From contig NZ_CP097291.1 of the NCBI RefSeq assembly GCF_027595165.1, forward strand, positions 2,728,001-2,792,000: a stretch of DNA of 64,000 nt, in the 5' to 3' direction. The notes under the pieces are model-generated. The model saw only the letters and a list, made by a program, of their open reading frames with translations, did not search any database and had not been told where the DNA came from. Position 1 is the stretch's first letter. Each line of letters begins with the position of its first letter. The position numbers and the translations under genes are program-made. The DNA comes from Providencia sp. PROV188 (GTDB lineage Bacteria; Pseudomonadota; Gammaproteobacteria; Enterobacterales; Enterobacteriaceae). Shown here one piece after another: positions 13,140 through 26,342 of the stretch.

Positions 13140-13169
13140 AGTTTACGAATGGTATGAAAACGTTGTCAA
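13140..13169 (-). promoter_or_regulatory. Probable mraZ/dcw promoter
   Basis: On the minus strand a perfect -35 hexamer TTGACA (13164-13169) is followed after 18 bases by TAAACT (13140-13145). Transcription would start just before the MraZ boxes, which would let MraZ block it. The -10 is imperfect, and an overlapping TTTATA could serve instead. Confidence 0.65.
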
Positions 13170-13696
13170 GCCAGCCGCACGTAGCTTTAGCTTTATTTAC
13201 AGAACGTTTTAGAAAAGAAAAAGTGGGAAAAAATCTTACTTGGAAAGAAAAAGAGAAATAACGAGTTGATATAATTCACTTATTTATAAAACGCAGGTAA
13301 AACATATTTAAATCTATTTCATTGCTGCAAAATCATACAAATTTGAGTAAATGATATATACGTCTCATTTTTAATCAGTTTATTTCGTGTCTATTTTTTA
13401 CCTTTTGATCATCATTTATTGATGATTATTTAAACAAAACTACCAAATAATACGTATTTCAATATAAAATCATTATATTTCAACACATTAAATAACTGTT
13501 TTAATTCACAGTGTTATTTTGCTGACAATAATTTGCTCATTGTATTTATCGGTTTTTTTATGGGTAAATAAAAAATTAATTTGTCAAAAAAACAATCGAT
13601 GCAAAATAATCAAAAAAAGTATTAGGAAAACTCCTAAAGTGAAATATTTACAGGATAACGCAATAAAAAAAATCGCAATCACCCATAAATTTCACC
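13170..13696. other. AT-rich intergenic region between cra and mraZ
   Basis: About 530 bases of very AT-rich DNA with many A and T tracts. One 66-codon open frame on the plus strand (13519-13719) is lysine-rich, lacks a convincing ribosome site and runs into the terminator, so I do not call it a gene. Apart from the mraZ promoter at one end and the cra terminator at the other I see no defined feature. Confidence 0.6.
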
Positions 13697-13723
13697 AAAA
13701 AAAAGCCCCTAATAGATAGGGGC
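13697..13723 (-). terminator. Rho-independent terminator after cra
   Basis: On the minus strand GCCCCTA, a 5-base loop and TAGGGGC are followed by a run of eight T, about 80 bases past the cra stop. Stem and U-tract are typical of a strong intrinsic terminator. Confidence 0.9.
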
Positions 13724-13800
13724 GGATATATTACTAAGAATCTTGGTTAACATCACTAACTATTAAACTGGTTTTTTCACCATTGGGTAAGGTTTATCCA

Positions 13801-14811
13801 CTACTGTTTGCGACCTAAACTACCACGGCGACATAAGTCCCTGCGAATTCGACGAATTCCAGTTTCTGGCTTCTGCTTCTCATCTAGGCTGGCTAATACC
13901 AATTCTAAAATACGCTCTGCGATATCGCGGTGACGCTGAGCAAGAGACAGCACAGGGCAACCGAGGAAATCCAGCAATTCGTTATCACCAAAAGTACTGA
14001 TAACCATATTTTCGGGTAACCGACCATTGCGTTTCAATGCCACATCCAACACGCCTTGCAGCAAAGAAAATGACGTTGTAAATAACGCATCCGGCATCGC
14101 GTTACCGCTATCTAGCCAATGAGAGAAAACATCTGCTGCAGCATCGCGCTCATAACTATTGGCGTAGAGATAATTGACTTCACGAGAGTCCCCTTCCCAT
14201 GCCTTACGGAAACCTTGCTCACGTAAATAGCTAACAGAAAGTTCAGGTAATGCCCCGAGATACAAGACCGATTCAGCTGAGAATTTTCGTAATTCTTTAG
14301 AGATCATCAGCGCATCTTCTTGGTCATCACCGACCACGCTAATGAAATGCTCTTTTTCTAATGCTCTATCCAGCGCGATGATAGGTAGTGAACGGTTTGC
14401 CCAACGCTGATAAAACGGATGTTCAGGAGGTAACGCGGTAGACACAATAATCGCGTCAACTTGGCGCTGAAGCAAATGTTCCACGCAACGAATTTCGTTG
14501 TCAGGTTGGTCTTCTGAACACGCAATTAAAAGCTGATATCCGCGCTGACGAGCCTGTCTCTCCAGATAATTGGCTATACGGGTATAGCTCGTATTTTCAA
14601 GATCAGGGATCACCAACCCGATAGAGCGAGTGCGACCTGCGCGTAACCCTGCAGCGACTGCGTTTGGATGGTAATTGTGCTCTCTGACGACTGCCATCAC
14701 TTTTTCTACAGTTTTATCGCTGACTCGATACTGCTTGGCCTTGCCGTTGATCACATAACTAGCCGTTGTGCGGGAAACACCCGCTAGACGGGCTATCTCA
14801 TCCAGTTTCAC
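13801..14811 (-). CDS. cra: Catabolite repressor/activator Cra (FruR), LacI family
   Basis: Global regulator of carbon flow; its DNA binding is relieved by fructose phosphates. The LacI-type helix-turn-helix [20 protein letters not shown] and the linker are nearly identical to E. coli Cra, followed by the periplasmic-binding-protein-like effector domain ([27 protein letters not shown]). I place the start at the GTG at 14809-14811 because it gives the conserved first residue and has AAAGAGG six bases upstream. The longer frame to 14850 adds a non-conserved extension. 336 residues. Confidence 0.96.
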   Translation of the reverse strand: MKLDEIARLAGVSRTTASYVINGKAKQYRVSDKTVEKVMAVVREHNYHPNAVAAGLRAGRTRSIGLVIPDLENTSYTRIANYLERQARQRGYQLLIACSEDQPDNEIRCVEHLLQRQVDAIIVSTALPPEHPFYQRWANRSLPIIALDRALEKEHFISVVGDDQEDALMISKELRKFSAESVLYLGALPELSVSYLREQGFRKAWEGDSREVNYLYANSYERDAAADVFSHWLDSGNAMPDALFTTSFSLLQGVLDVALKRNGRLPENMVISTFGDNELLDFLGCPVLSLAQRHRDIAERILELVLASLDEKQKPETGIRRIRRDLCRRGSLGRKQ

Positions 14812-14895
14812 GTTAACCTCTTTGCAATTTGGGAAACAGCCCCGAGTCATTCGGGGCTTTAATCCGCTCTATTCTACCTGCGGCGGATAAATTTT

Positions 14896-15387
14896 TCATC
14901 GCATAATTTTATCGCCACGAGAAACGCCAACGATCCCTGAGCGTGCAACTTCAACAATTTCAGCAACACCACGCACAGCTTCAAGAAATGCATCTAGTTT
15001 ATCGCTTGTTCCCGCGAGCTGAACGGTGTACAGCGTTGGTGTCACATCCACAATTTGCCCACGGAAAATATCGGCACTTCGCTTAATTTCATCACGTCCA
15101 TAACCGGAGGCTTGCAGCTTCACTAGCATGATTTCACGCTCGATATGGGCTGACGCAGTCAGCTCGCTCACTCGCAGCACATCCACCAGTTTATGTAGCT
15201 GTTTTTCAATCTGCTCTAGCACCTTGGCATCCCCTTTTGTCTGGATGGTCATCCGTGACAATGTCGGATCGTCGGTCGGTGCTACGGTCAAGCTTTCGAT
15301 GTTATAACCGCGCTGTGAAAAAAGCCCAATCACGCGAGATAGCGCCCCTGATTCATTCTCTAATAACACTGATAAGATACGACGCAT
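14896..15387 (-). CDS. ilvH: Acetolactate synthase III small (regulatory) subunit
   Basis: Regulatory subunit that gives valine sensitivity to the IlvI catalytic subunit in branched-chain amino acid synthesis. The ACT domain starts [20 protein letters not shown] as in E. coli, and the C-terminus is [13 protein letters not shown]. The ATG at 15385-15387 is chosen; an in-frame TTG lies two codons upstream. It begins 2 bases after the ilvI stop, so the two subunits are cotranscribed. Confidence 0.97.
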   Translation of the reverse strand: MRRILSVLLENESGALSRVIGLFSQRGYNIESLTVAPTDDPTLSRMTIQTKGDAKVLEQIEKQLHKLVDVLRVSELTASAHIEREIMLVKLQASGYGRDEIKRSADIFRGQIVDVTPTLYTVQLAGTSDKLDAFLEAVRGVAEIVEVARSGIVGVSRGDKIMR

Positions 15388-15389
15388 GA

Positions 15390-17117
15390 TCAAGTCCTCT
15401 CCGTTTTACTTAACCACATTTCATCCATTGCTCCACCACGGATTTGCATTGGGTAAACATGCTCAGTTTCATCAATATTAATATCTACAAACACCAGACG
15501 CTGGTTTTCATTCACTTCAACTAGCGCTTGTTTCAGCTTATCTTCAAGTTCATCTGGGGATGCGACTGAAATACCCACATGCCCGTAAGCCTCAGCTAAT
15601 TTTGTGAAATTTGGCAATGACTGCATATAGGATTGCGAGTGACGACCTTGATAAATCATGTCCTGCCACTGTTTTACCATGCCAAGGAAACCGTTATTCA
15701 GGTTCAAAATCAACACCGGCAAACCATATTGCAGCGCGGTCGAAAGCTCTTGGATGTTCATCTGAATACTGCCGTCGCCAGTCACGCATACCACGGTGGA
15801 TTTCGGGTGAGCCAGTTTCACCCCCAAGGCTGCAGGTAAACCAAAGCCCATGGTGCCTAAGCCCCCTGAGTTAATCCAATGACGCGGTTTATCAAACGGA
15901 TAATAAAGCGCAGCGAACATTTGGTGTTGCCCCACATCTGACGTCACATAGGCTTCACCGTTGGTTAAGCGGTAAATAGCCTCAATGGCTTGTTGTGGCT
16001 TCACTTTGTTTGGATTTAATGCATATTTTAGACACTGTTTTTCGCGCCAAATACCGATTTCCTTCCACCATGCTTGTAGTGCCGCAGTATCTTGCTCGGC
16101 AGCTGCATGGTCTAGTTGAGCAATCATCTGTTCTAACGTGAGTTTTGCATCACCAACAATAGGAATATCCGCTTTGACTGTTTTCGAAATTGAGGTTGGA
16201 TCCACATCAATTTGAATCACAGTGGCATTCGGACAATATTTTTCTAAGTTATTGGTTGTACGGTCGTCAAAGCGAACACCAACAGCAAAAATCACATCAG
16301 AATGATGCATCACTTTATTAGCTTCGTAGGTACCATGCATGCCGAGCATACCCACAGATTGTTGGTGAGTTTCAGGGAATGCGCCTAGCCCCATCAATGT
16401 TGATACCACGGGTAACTGAAGTTTTTCAGCTAATGTCATTAGCTCCGCAGAGCAATTGGCATTGATCGTACCGCCACCGATATACATCACGGGCTTCTTC
16501 GCTGCGACTAATTTGGTCAGCGCTTTCTTAATTTGACCTTTGTGCCCCTGTAAGGTCGGATTGTATGAGCGCAGTGAGACGGATTCAGGATAGCGATAAG
16601 GGAATTTAGCGGCAGGATTCACCGTATCCTTTGGAAAGTCGATCACCACAGGTCCTGGGCGCCCACTCGCCGCAATATAAAACGCTTTTTTGATGGTTTC
16701 AGGGATCTCTTTCGCGTGTTTAATGAGAAAACTATGCTTCACGATTGGGCGCGAAATACCCACCATATCGCACTCTTGGAATGCATCGTTCCCAATCAAT
16801 GAGCTGGCAACCTGCCCCGATAAAACCACCATGGGTACGGAGTCCATATATGCGGTAGCAATACCCGTTATCGCGTTGGTTGCGCCAGGTCCTGACGTTA
16901 CCAACACCACGCCGACATCCCCTGTTGAGCGCGCATAGCCATCTGCCATATGCACCGCAGCTTGTTCGTGACGCACTAAAATATGCTCTACGCCACCCAC
17001 GGTATGCAGTGCATCATAAATATCGAGAACTGCGCCCCCCGGATAGCCAAATACGTGCTTAACTCCTTGGTCAATCAATGATTTGACGACCATTTCTGCT
17101 CCCGACAACATCTCCAT
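15390..17117 (-). CDS. ilvI: Acetolactate synthase III large (catalytic) subunit
   Basis: Thiamine-diphosphate enzyme that condenses pyruvate to acetolactate or with 2-oxobutyrate. The 575 residues start [19 protein letters not shown], with [16 protein letters not shown], the catalytic-Glu region [16 protein letters not shown], and the ThDP-Mg motif [17 protein letters not shown]. It forms an operon with ilvH. Upstream DNA to 17391 is AT-rich and could hold Lrp sites as in E. coli, but I see no leader peptide. Confidence 0.97.
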   Translation of the reverse strand: MEMLSGAEMVVKSLIDQGVKHVFGYPGGAVLDIYDALHTVGGVEHILVRHEQAAVHMADGYARSTGDVGVVLVTSGPGATNAITGIATAYMDSVPMVVLSGQVASSLIGNDAFQECDMVGISRPIVKHSFLIKHAKEIPETIKKAFYIAASGRPGPVVIDFPKDTVNPAAKFPYRYPESVSLRSYNPTLQGHKGQIKKALTKLVAAKKPVMYIGGGTINANCSAELMTLAEKLQLPVVSTLMGLGAFPETHQQSVGMLGMHGTYEANKVMHHSDVIFAVGVRFDDRTTNNLEKYCPNATVIQIDVDPTSISKTVKADIPIVGDAKLTLEQMIAQLDHAAAEQDTAALQAWWKEIGIWREKQCLKYALNPNKVKPQQAIEAIYRLTNGEAYVTSDVGQHQMFAALYYPFDKPRHWINSGGLGTMGFGLPAALGVKLAHPKSTVVCVTGDGSIQMNIQELSTALQYGLPVLILNLNNGFLGMVKQWQDMIYQGRHSQSYMQSLPNFTKLAEAYGHVGISVASPDELEDKLKQALVEVNENQRLVFVDINIDETEHVYPMQIRGGAMDEMWLSKTERT

Positions 17118-17391
17118 GAGTTTGCCCTCAGACTATTTGCAAGTTAACAGAGAGCCGTACGACCCTCTTTAATTTTTATTAAGTTAGTCATAAATTCAGC
17201 TATTAACATATCCCTACCATTTGTGGGACGCAAATTTGATTTCACAGAGAAATTAAGGAAGATTTCATTTTGTCTTGAACATGAAAATTCGGCAGATTCA
17301 TTGACTAGTTTTCAATCAAAATAGAGCGGAAATAACTAAAAGGTAAGCAAAAATAGTGGCAACGCGATTTTACATAAATAGCAGGTAAAAC
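17118..17391. other. Intergenic region upstream of ilvI
   Basis: About 270 AT-rich bases between the ilvI start and the terminator of the acyl-CoA synthetase gene. It must contain the ilvIH promoter. No branched-chain-codon leader peptide or attenuator hairpin is visible, which fits the Lrp-type control known for ilvIH rather than attenuation. Confidence 0.5.
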
Positions 17392-17423
17392 AAAGCCCTT
17401 CAGGGATAACTCCTGAAGGGCTT
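17392..17423 (-). terminator. Rho-independent terminator after the acyl-CoA synthetase gene
   Basis: On the minus strand AAGCCCTTCAGG and CCCTGAAGGGCTT form a long GC-rich stem with a short loop, followed by TGTTTT, about 25 bases after the stop at 17447. Confidence 0.85.
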
Positions 17424-17446
17424 GGAAAATATGATTAAATATCAAA

Positions 17447-19279
17447 TTACTCTTGATACATGGATTCAATTTCTAATCGGTAGCGCTCTGAAATAATTTT
17501 ACGGCGTAATTTCAGTGTAGGCGTTAATTCCCCTTTCTCCATTGAGAAGTTGCTTGGTAACAGTGTAAAACGCTTCACTTGATGGAAGTTTTCCAGATTT
17601 TTTTGCAGCTCTTTGAGGCGACCTTCAAACAACGCGACAATTTTAGAATCTTTTAACAGTTCCAAACGATCACGGTATTTTAAGTTAATTGAATTTGCAT
17701 ACTCTTCAAGGCTGTCATAGCAAGGCACAATCAGCGCAGAGACAAATTTACGTGCATCGGCAATGACGGCAATGTGCTCAATAAAACGATCTTGACCTAA
17801 AACACCTTCGATAACCTGTGGCGCAATATATTTCCCGTTAGACGTTTTCATTAAATCTTTTAGTCTATCCGTAATATATAAGTTGCCCTGCTCATCGATT
17901 TTTCCGGCATCCCCTGTACGTAACCAGCCATCAGCCGTGAATGTATCTATCGTTTCTTGTGGGCGATTATAGTAGCCTTTCATAACGACAGGGCCTTTAA
18001 CTTGGATCTCGTCATTTGCTCCAATACGCACAGAAATGGCAGAAAGCGGCGTACCAATAGAGCCTAATGGGTATTTATTCGCTTCCCAACACGAAACTGT
18101 CGCGCAGGTTTCACTCATCCCATAGCCATATTTAATATCCACACCCGCAGATAAGAAAAATGCAATCACATCATCATCGAGACGCGCGCCCGCCGCTGGC
18201 ATAAAACGAATACGACCACCGAGCCCTTGGCGAATTTTGCTCAGAACCAGCTTATCTGCCAATGCATATAAGCGGTTGTTGATAAATGAAAGTGATTTAC
18301 CTTTTGCCATCGCCTTCACTTTTTGTTTCCCTATCGCAATCGCCCATTTGAAAATTGCACGACGCATGAAAGGCGATTGCGATACTTTACTTTGTACTGC
18401 ACTGTAAACTTTCTCATAGAAACGCGGTACGGCACACATCACCGTTGGTTTAACATCAGTAAGAGCCTCTTTCACCAAATTAGTATTGGTTAAATAGACA
18501 TTGCGCGCGCCGCTGTGCATGACATAAAAACTCCATGCACGTTCAAAAACGTGGGAAAGTGGTAGGAAACATAATGAAACATCGTCTTCGGACAGTTCTA
18601 AACGGTTGTCATGAAGATAAAGCTGGGCTGCCATATTGTAGTAATCCAGCATCACCCCTTTCGGTTCACCCGTGGTGCCCGAGGTATAAATAATGGTGAA
18701 TAAATCACTTAAATTTTGAGCCGCAATTCGCGCATCTAATTCAGCTTGATATTGAGGCTGAGCGAGGGACATAAATGTCGATAAGTGCATGCTGTTAGCC
18801 ACTTGCCCATCTAATGCAACATTATCGTCTAATGCAATGATAGCGGAGAGCTGTGGGCAATGTGTGAGTAATTGGCAAGCAACTTGGTATTGTTCTTGAG
18901 CACCAACAAAGAGGATCTTAATGTTGGCGTCATTAATGATATAGGCGGCTTGATCAATGCTGCTTGTGGCATAGAGAGGTACCGTCACGGCTTTGATTTG
19001 TAGTGCCGCGATATCGACCAAAGACCAATTCATACTATTATGAGCAAAAAGCCCAATATTCTCTTGCGGGGCAACGTTCATCGCCAAAAGCTGACGGGCA
19101 ATCGCGGTGGTTTTAGTGTCTACTTCCGCCCAAGTCAATTCTGATTGATGTCCGTTGTCCCATTGACTGAAAGCTATCCGATCCGCTGACTCGCTCGCGT
19201 CCATTCTGGAACGTATGCGGTTAACAATATGATATGGATATAGATTTTCAGTAATCAAAGTGTATTCCCTATAGGTCAT
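17447..19279 (-). CDS. AMP-dependent long-chain acyl-CoA synthetase
   Basis: Activates a carboxylic (probably long-chain fatty) acid with ATP and CoA. The 610-residue protein contains the adenylate-forming motif TIIYTSGTTGEPKGVML near residue 190, YGYGMSETCATVSCWE, and the hinge region GWLRTGDAGKIDEQGNLYITDRLKDLMKTSNGK split by its conserved GD. The overall layout is that of the FAA1/COG1022 class, often annotated as long-chain fatty-acid-CoA ligase, rather than E. coli FadD. It stands alone with its own terminator between leuO and ilvI, a position with no counterpart in E. coli. Substrate chain length is not determined. Confidence 0.9.
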   Translation of the reverse strand: MTYREYTLITENLYPYHIVNRIRSRMDASESADRIAFSQWDNGHQSELTWAEVDTKTTAIARQLLAMNVAPQENIGLFAHNSMNWSLVDIAALQIKAVTVPLYATSSIDQAAYIINDANIKILFVGAQEQYQVACQLLTHCPQLSAIIALDDNVALDGQVANSMHLSTFMSLAQPQYQAELDARIAAQNLSDLFTIIYTSGTTGEPKGVMLDYYNMAAQLYLHDNRLELSEDDVSLCFLPLSHVFERAWSFYVMHSGARNVYLTNTNLVKEALTDVKPTVMCAVPRFYEKVYSAVQSKVSQSPFMRRAIFKWAIAIGKQKVKAMAKGKSLSFINNRLYALADKLVLSKIRQGLGGRIRFMPAAGARLDDDVIAFFLSAGVDIKYGYGMSETCATVSCWEANKYPLGSIGTPLSAISVRIGANDEIQVKGPVVMKGYYNRPQETIDTFTADGWLRTGDAGKIDEQGNLYITDRLKDLMKTSNGKYIAPQVIEGVLGQDRFIEHIAVIADARKFVSALIVPCYDSLEEYANSINLKYRDRLELLKDSKIVALFEGRLKELQKNLENFHQVKRFTLLPSNFSMEKGELTPTLKLRRKIISERYRLEIESMYQE

Positions 19280-19525
19280 TAGAATTTTAAGTCATTCGGC
19301 AAACTCACAAACAACCTAATATTAATACTTTTTATTATTTCAGCTTACATCTGTTAGCTGAATATTTTGAGTGTATAGCGGAAAGATAAACGAGGAAAGG
19401 AATAAAGTGTAAATTTTTTGCAAATGCTACAGACACAACAAAACTCGCCATTTTTTTCATCATGGCGAGTTAGTATTTAGGGGAATATGCTAAGGTTGCC
19501 TTAGAATGAATTGAGCCAATTTAGC

Positions 19526-20473
19526 TTACAGCTGTTCTATCATTTGGCAAAACTGCGCTTTCATCCATTGATGGCCTTTATCTCGCGCCGTCGATTCATG
19601 CCACGTTAAATAACATGGGCGAGAACTCTCTTCCCAAGGCAATGATAAGGTACGCAGTTGCAGCTGACTTGCATGATGTTCCACTAACCATTTGGGTGCA
19701 ATAGCCACTAAATCTGTTTGTGCCACAATGTTCAATACACTGTTTAAGTCAGTTCCTTGATAACTGACAGTGTGGGAAAGTTCCGTATTATGGTAATATA
19801 GTTTGCTAAATGACCCAATATTATCCATTGCCATAATAGCGTGTCTTTCACTCACTAACATTTCTTGATTAATAGTATCTTCAATTCTTGGATGTTGATT
19901 AGCGACAACTAAAACCAATTCATCATTAAATAAAACCTGATGTTGATACTCGGGTTTTTCGAATTGATTATATCCCAAGAAAAAATCTATCTCTTGGTAT
20001 TTTAATTGATGCGCTATATTATTTCCTAAAAAAGAATGAATAAAAACTTGAACATTTGGCGACGCAATTTTAAATTTATCAACAATTATTGCCGCTAAGC
20101 GAATATCTAATGGAGAGCAAATAGATAAGCTAAATGCTCTTTCGCTTTGCTTAGGATCAAACCCTGCCCCCGGTAATTCATTATGCACCAATTGAAGAGC
20201 TTGCCTTACTGGTCCAAATAATTGTTTTGCGCGCGAAGTCGGTTGAATTCCACGCCCATAGCGAACAAATAATTCGTCATTGAACATGGATTTCAAGCGG
20301 GATACGGCGTTACTTACTGCAGGCTGAGACATACCGAGAACTTGCGCTGCACGAGTGACATTTTGCATTTGCATCACAACATCAAAAACAGTTAATAAGT
20401 TCAAATCAACATTGCGCAGATGAATATCGCTACTTTCTTTTTTTGCTGTTGAGATCGTATCAAAATCAGTCAT
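19526..20473 (-). CDS. leuO: LysR-family regulator LeuO
   Basis: LysR-type regulator that in enterics antagonises H-NS silencing and controls stress and pathogenicity genes. The N-terminal helix-turn-helix is NVTRAAQVLGMSQPAVSNAV with RLKSMFNDELFVRYGRG, and LRNVDLNLLTVFDVVMQ precedes it as in E. coli LeuO. The location next to leuABCD, divergent, is the diagnostic context. I choose the ATG at 20471-20473 (MTDFDTIS), with GTGGAG upstream, over an ATG four codons earlier (20485). Confidence 0.93.
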   Translation of the reverse strand: MTDFDTISTAKKESSDIHLRNVDLNLLTVFDVVMQMQNVTRAAQVLGMSQPAVSNAVSRLKSMFNDELFVRYGRGIQPTSRAKQLFGPVRQALQLVHNELPGAGFDPKQSERAFSLSICSPLDIRLAAIIVDKFKIASPNVQVFIHSFLGNNIAHQLKYQEIDFFLGYNQFEKPEYQHQVLFNDELVLVVANQHPRIEDTINQEMLVSERHAIMAMDNIGSFSKLYYHNTELSHTVSYQGTDLNSVLNIVAQTDLVAIAPKWLVEHHASQLQLRTLSLPWEESSRPCYLTWHESTARDKGHQWMKAQFCQMIEQL

Positions 20474-21106
20474 TTTTAACTCCACTAAATATATTTATCA
20501 TTTTTAATTAATGAACATGATCCATCAAAGCAATATTGACGAAAAATATAAAATCATTAAATATTATTTTTAAAACAACTTATACATGATAAGTTATTTC
20601 GCTTTCCCTGCATTTATTAAAACGACGCTTCTATTCTTTTTGCCCATAAATTAGAATCGAGGTATAGATATCATCATAAAATGCAAATATTCATCAGTGT
20701 AATGGGTACATGTAACTTATTAAAGTCAGCATCATTCCGATAAAAATAATAAAACAATTTCAAGAATAAATCATAATAAATCTCTTCTATAAACGCGTTT
20801 GAATCTCATTATCAGATTAATTTTTAATTATTTATTTATTAGATAATTAACCTTATTTGAAGCATAGCCACGATCAATACCAATGAAGTCTGATATCTAA
20901 CCTCTGCATACTTTCATTACATAAACATAATAAAAATCATTACGTTATAGAAATATAGTTATGCCACTAATTTTTAGGTGAAATTTTAGCCTGATTTTTA
21001 CTCCCTTATATAGGCAAAAACATCATGAAAATTATAAATATCAGACGTAAATTCCAATAATCAGTAGCAACGCACTTCCAAGCATTTAACGCTCAAAAAA
21101 TTAAGT
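20474..21106. other. Long AT-rich leuO-leu intergenic region
   Basis: About 630 bases between the divergent leuO and leu operon promoters, strongly AT-rich with repeated TTAAT/ATTAAT-like tracts. In enterics the equivalent region is an H-NS/LeuO regulatory zone; the composition here is compatible. I see no open frame with a ribosome site and no clear hairpin. Confidence 0.55.
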
Positions 21107-21135
21107 TTGACATTATTATTGGAATCGCGTATCAA
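21107..21135 (+). promoter_or_regulatory. leu operon promoter
   Basis: A perfect -35 TTGACA (21107-21112), a 17-base spacer and TATCAA (21130-21135) lie about 40 bases before the leuL start codon. Position and spacing match a sigma-70 promoter for leuLABCD. Confidence 0.75.
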
Positions 21136-21176
21136 TAAATACAGATTATTTGAAATTAAAAGAGAGACAGTTAACC

Positions 21177-21254
21177 ATGACATCTTCTATCCGCCTACTA
21201 AGCCTACTACTACTCGCAGCCAATTTGCGCGGTATGCTTATGGATGGAAAGTAA
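21177..21254 (+). CDS. leuL: leu operon leader peptide
   Basis: A 25-codon open frame, MTSSIRLLSLLLLAANLRGM plus five residues, with AGAGAG upstream. Eight of the codons are leucine. Six of them lie in a run of seven codons around one serine, and five of those six are the rare CTA codon. This is the sensor of leucine attenuation: stalling at these codons would favour the antiterminator. It is followed 30 bases later by the attenuator hairpin and then leuA. The peptide differs in sequence from E. coli LeuL, as usual for leader peptides. Confidence 0.92.
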   Translation: MTSSIRLLSLLLLAANLRGMLMDGK

Positions 21255-21282
21255 AACAAATACTGTCCACAAACATAAAGAA

Positions 21283-21307
21283 GCCCGCGCAACCAGCGGG
21301 TTTTTTT
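21283..21307 (+). terminator. leu operon attenuator
   Basis: CCCGC, a 7-base loop, GCGGG and a run of seven T lie between leuL and leuA. Together with the leucine-codon leader it forms the attenuator. Confidence 0.9.
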
Positions 21308-21379
21308 ATGCCTGCGGCTAGATGGGAATCCAACAAACAGAATTAAAAACAACAAAATTTAGTCTATGAGGAACGCATT

Positions 21380-24054
<2,675 letters not shown>

Positions 24055-24055
24055 C

Positions 24056-25459
24056 ATGTCGAAGACTTTATACCAAAAATTATATGACGCTCACGTTGTC
24101 CGTGAAGTTGAAAACGAAATCCCTTTAATTTATATCGATCGCCATCTGGTACATGAAGTGACTTCACCGCAAGCGTTTGATGGTTTAAGAACCAAAAACC
24201 GCCCGTTACATCAACCAAGCAAAACATTTGCAACCATGGATCATAACGTGTCAACGCAGACTAAAGACATCAATGCCTGCGGCGATATGGCGCGAATTCA
24301 AATGCAAGAGTTGATGAAAAACTGCGAAGAGTTCGGCGTAACTTTATACGATTTAAACCATCCATATCAAGGTATTGTCCATGTTATGGGACCAGAGCAA
24401 GGTATCACTTTACCGGGTACAACCATCGTGTGTGGTGACTCTCATACTGCCACTCACGGCGCATTCGGCGCATTAGCTTTTGGGATTGGAACATCCGAAG
24501 TTGAACACGTCATGGCGACTCAAACTTTGAAGCAAGCGCGTGCCAAAACCATGAAAATTGAAGTGGTGGGTAAAGCGCCTGCTGGGATCACGGCAAAAGA
24601 TATCGTCTTAGCTATCATTGGTACAACAGGTAGCGCAGGTGGAACAGGCTACATTGTCGAATTCTGCGGTGACGCGATTGAAGATTTGAGCATGGAAGGT
24701 CGCATGACCGTCTGTAATATGGCGATTGAATTAGGCGCTAAAGCCGGCATTATCGCTCCCGATGAAACCACCTTTAATTATATGAAAGGTCGCCAATTTG
24801 CACCGAAAGGCCAAGATTGGGATGATGCTGTCGCGTATTGGAAAACGTTAAAAACCGATGATGATGCGAAATTTGACAAAGTGATCACCATCCAAGCCGA
24901 GACGATTGCCCCGCAAGTCACTTGGGGTACCAACCCAGGGCAAGTGATCGCTATTAACCAACCGATCCCTGCTCCAGAATCGTTTGCCGACCCCGTCGAA
25001 CGCGCTTCTGCGGAAAAAGCCTTGGCGTACATGGGATTGGAATCAGGTATTAAGTTATCCGACGTGAAGATTGATAAAGTTTTTATTGGCTCTTGCACTA
25101 ACTCACGTATTGAAGATTTACGCGCTGCGGCTGCCATTGCTAAAGGTAAAAAAGTCGCATCTGGCGTACAAGCCATTGTGGTACCGGGTTCAGGCCCCGT
25201 CAAAGCCCAAGCGGAACAGGAAGGCTTGGATAAAATCTTTATCGATGCGGGCTTCGAATGGCGCTTACCGGGCTGTTCAATGTGCTTAGCGATGAACAAC
25301 GATCGCTTGAATCCGGGTGAACGCTGCGCATCCACCAGCAACCGTAACTTTGAAGGTCGCCAAGGTCGAGCGGGTCGAACCCACTTAGTCAGCCCTGCAA
25401 TGGCTGCTGCCGCAGCGATTAACGGTCATTTTGCTGATGTTCGTGACATTCAAATCTAA
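24056..25459 (+). CDS. leuC: 3-isopropylmalate dehydratase large subunit
   Basis: Aconitase-family subunit that isomerises 2- to 3-isopropylmalate with LeuD, using a 4Fe-4S cluster. The start [15 protein letters not shown] at 24056, one base after the leuB stop, is the conserved one; the frame stays open upstream inside leuB. Cluster ligands are seen in [14 protein letters not shown] and the CSMCLAMN motif. 467 residues, normal length. Confidence 0.98.
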   Translation: MSKTLYQKLYDAHVVREVENEIPLIYIDRHLVHEVTSPQAFDGLRTKNRPLHQPSKTFATMDHNVSTQTKDINACGDMARIQMQELMKNCEEFGVTLYDLNHPYQGIVHVMGPEQGITLPGTTIVCGDSHTATHGAFGALAFGIGTSEVEHVMATQTLKQARAKTMKIEVVGKAPAGITAKDIVLAIIGTTGSAGGTGYIVEFCGDAIEDLSMEGRMTVCNMAIELGAKAGIIAPDETTFNYMKGRQFAPKGQDWDDAVAYWKTLKTDDDAKFDKVITIQAETIAPQVTWGTNPGQVIAINQPIPAPESFADPVERASAEKALAYMGLESGIKLSDVKIDKVFIGSCTNSRIEDLRAAAAIAKGKKVASGVQAIVVPGSGPVKAQAEQEGLDKIFIDAGFEWRLPGCSMCLAMNNDRLNPGERCASTSNRNFEGRQGRAGRTHLVSPAMAAAAAINGHFADVRDIQI

Positions 25460-25470
25460 AGGAGAAAACC

Positions 25471-26073
25471 ATGGATAAGTTTATTAAGCATGTTGGGATT
25501 GTCGCCCCTTTAGATGCCGCAAACGTCGACACCGATGCCATTATTCCAAAACAATTTTTGCAAAAAGTGACACGCACAGGCTTTGGTCAGCATTTATTTA
25601 ATGACTGGCGTTTTTTAGATGATAAAGGTCAGCAACCTAACCCTGATTTTGTCTTGAACAAACCGGTATTTAAAGGCGCTAGCATTCTGTTAGCCCGTGA
25701 AAACTTTGGTTGTGGTTCATCTCGCGAACACGCGCCGTGGGCATTAACCGATTTCGGTATCCAAGTGGTTATTGCACCAAGTTTCGCCGATATTTTTTAC
25801 GGTAACTCGTTTAACAATCAGCTGTTGCCAATCAAATTAAGCGAACAGCAAGTGGATGAGATGTTCAGCTATGTGAACAGCCACGAAGGTTGCCAGTTTA
25901 CTGTCGATTTAGAAGCGCAAACCGTCACCGCCGGCGAGAAAGTGTATACTTTCGAGATTGACAGCTTCCGCCGTCATTGCATGATGAATGGCTTAGACAG
26001 CATCGGCTTGACGTTACAGCACGTTGACCAAATCAAGGATTACGAGCAAAAGCTCCCTGCCTTTATGAATTAA
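25471..26073 (+). CDS. leuD: 3-isopropylmalate dehydratase small subunit
   Basis: Swivelling-domain partner of LeuC. The 200 residues include the family motifs [20 protein letters not shown] and [16 protein letters not shown]. It begins 11 bp after leuC with AAGGAGA as a strong ribosome site and ends the leu operon. Confidence 0.98.
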   Translation: MDKFIKHVGIVAPLDAANVDTDAIIPKQFLQKVTRTGFGQHLFNDWRFLDDKGQQPNPDFVLNKPVFKGASILLARENFGCGSSREHAPWALTDFGIQVVIAPSFADIFYGNSFNNQLLPIKLSEQQVDEMFSYVNSHEGCQFTVDLEAQTVTAGEKVYTFEIDSFRRHCMMNGLDSIGLTLQHVDQIKDYEQKLPAFMN

Positions 26074-26078
26074 TCCCC

Positions 26079-26101
26079 AGCCCACTTCGGTGGGCTTTTT
26101 C
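26079..26101 (+). terminator. leu operon terminator
   Basis: AGCCCA, a CTTCGG loop, TGGGCT and five T, directly after leuD. Confidence 0.92.
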
Positions 26102-26237
26102 TTGCCTATTTGTATTCATAAAAGTAGAACTCAACTCCAATAAACCGTACCAACCAATAAATCCTTCCCCATTAATTCCTAATATGCAATTATTCAATTA
26201 ATTGCCTTTTTATATTTTTCAAAATAGTTCGCGTTGT

Positions 26238-26333
26238 GGCAAGGCGGCAAAATGAGGATATCTTGGGGAGCATACTTTAGTATGTGACCTGAGTAGCCGA
26301 GTGAAGCCAACGCAGTCACAGCGTGAAATATGA
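26238..26333. repeat. Putative dispersed intergenic repeat with a central palindrome
   Basis: The block starting GGCAAGGCGGCAA and containing the CATACTTTAGTATG palindrome (26271-26284) and AGCCAACGCA resembles a repeat I recall from intergenic regions of Photorhabdus, Xenorhabdus and relatives. No second copy is present in this window, so repetition rests on memory. It has no coding potential and lies between the leu terminator and the sgrS 3' end. Confidence 0.45.
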
Positions 26334-26342
26334 AGAAAAAAG

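Noticed and set aside
13519..13719. 66-codon ORF between mraZ and cra
   Set aside because: Low-complexity, lysine-rich translation of AT-rich DNA, no ribosome site, and it runs into the cra terminator.
21107..21346. 79-codon ORF across the leu leader region
   Set aside because: It is in a different frame from leuL and runs through the attenuator hairpin; leuL explains the region.
24778..25341. 187-codon ORF antisense to leuC
   Set aside because: Shadow frame of a highly conserved gene; no ribosome site or family resemblance.
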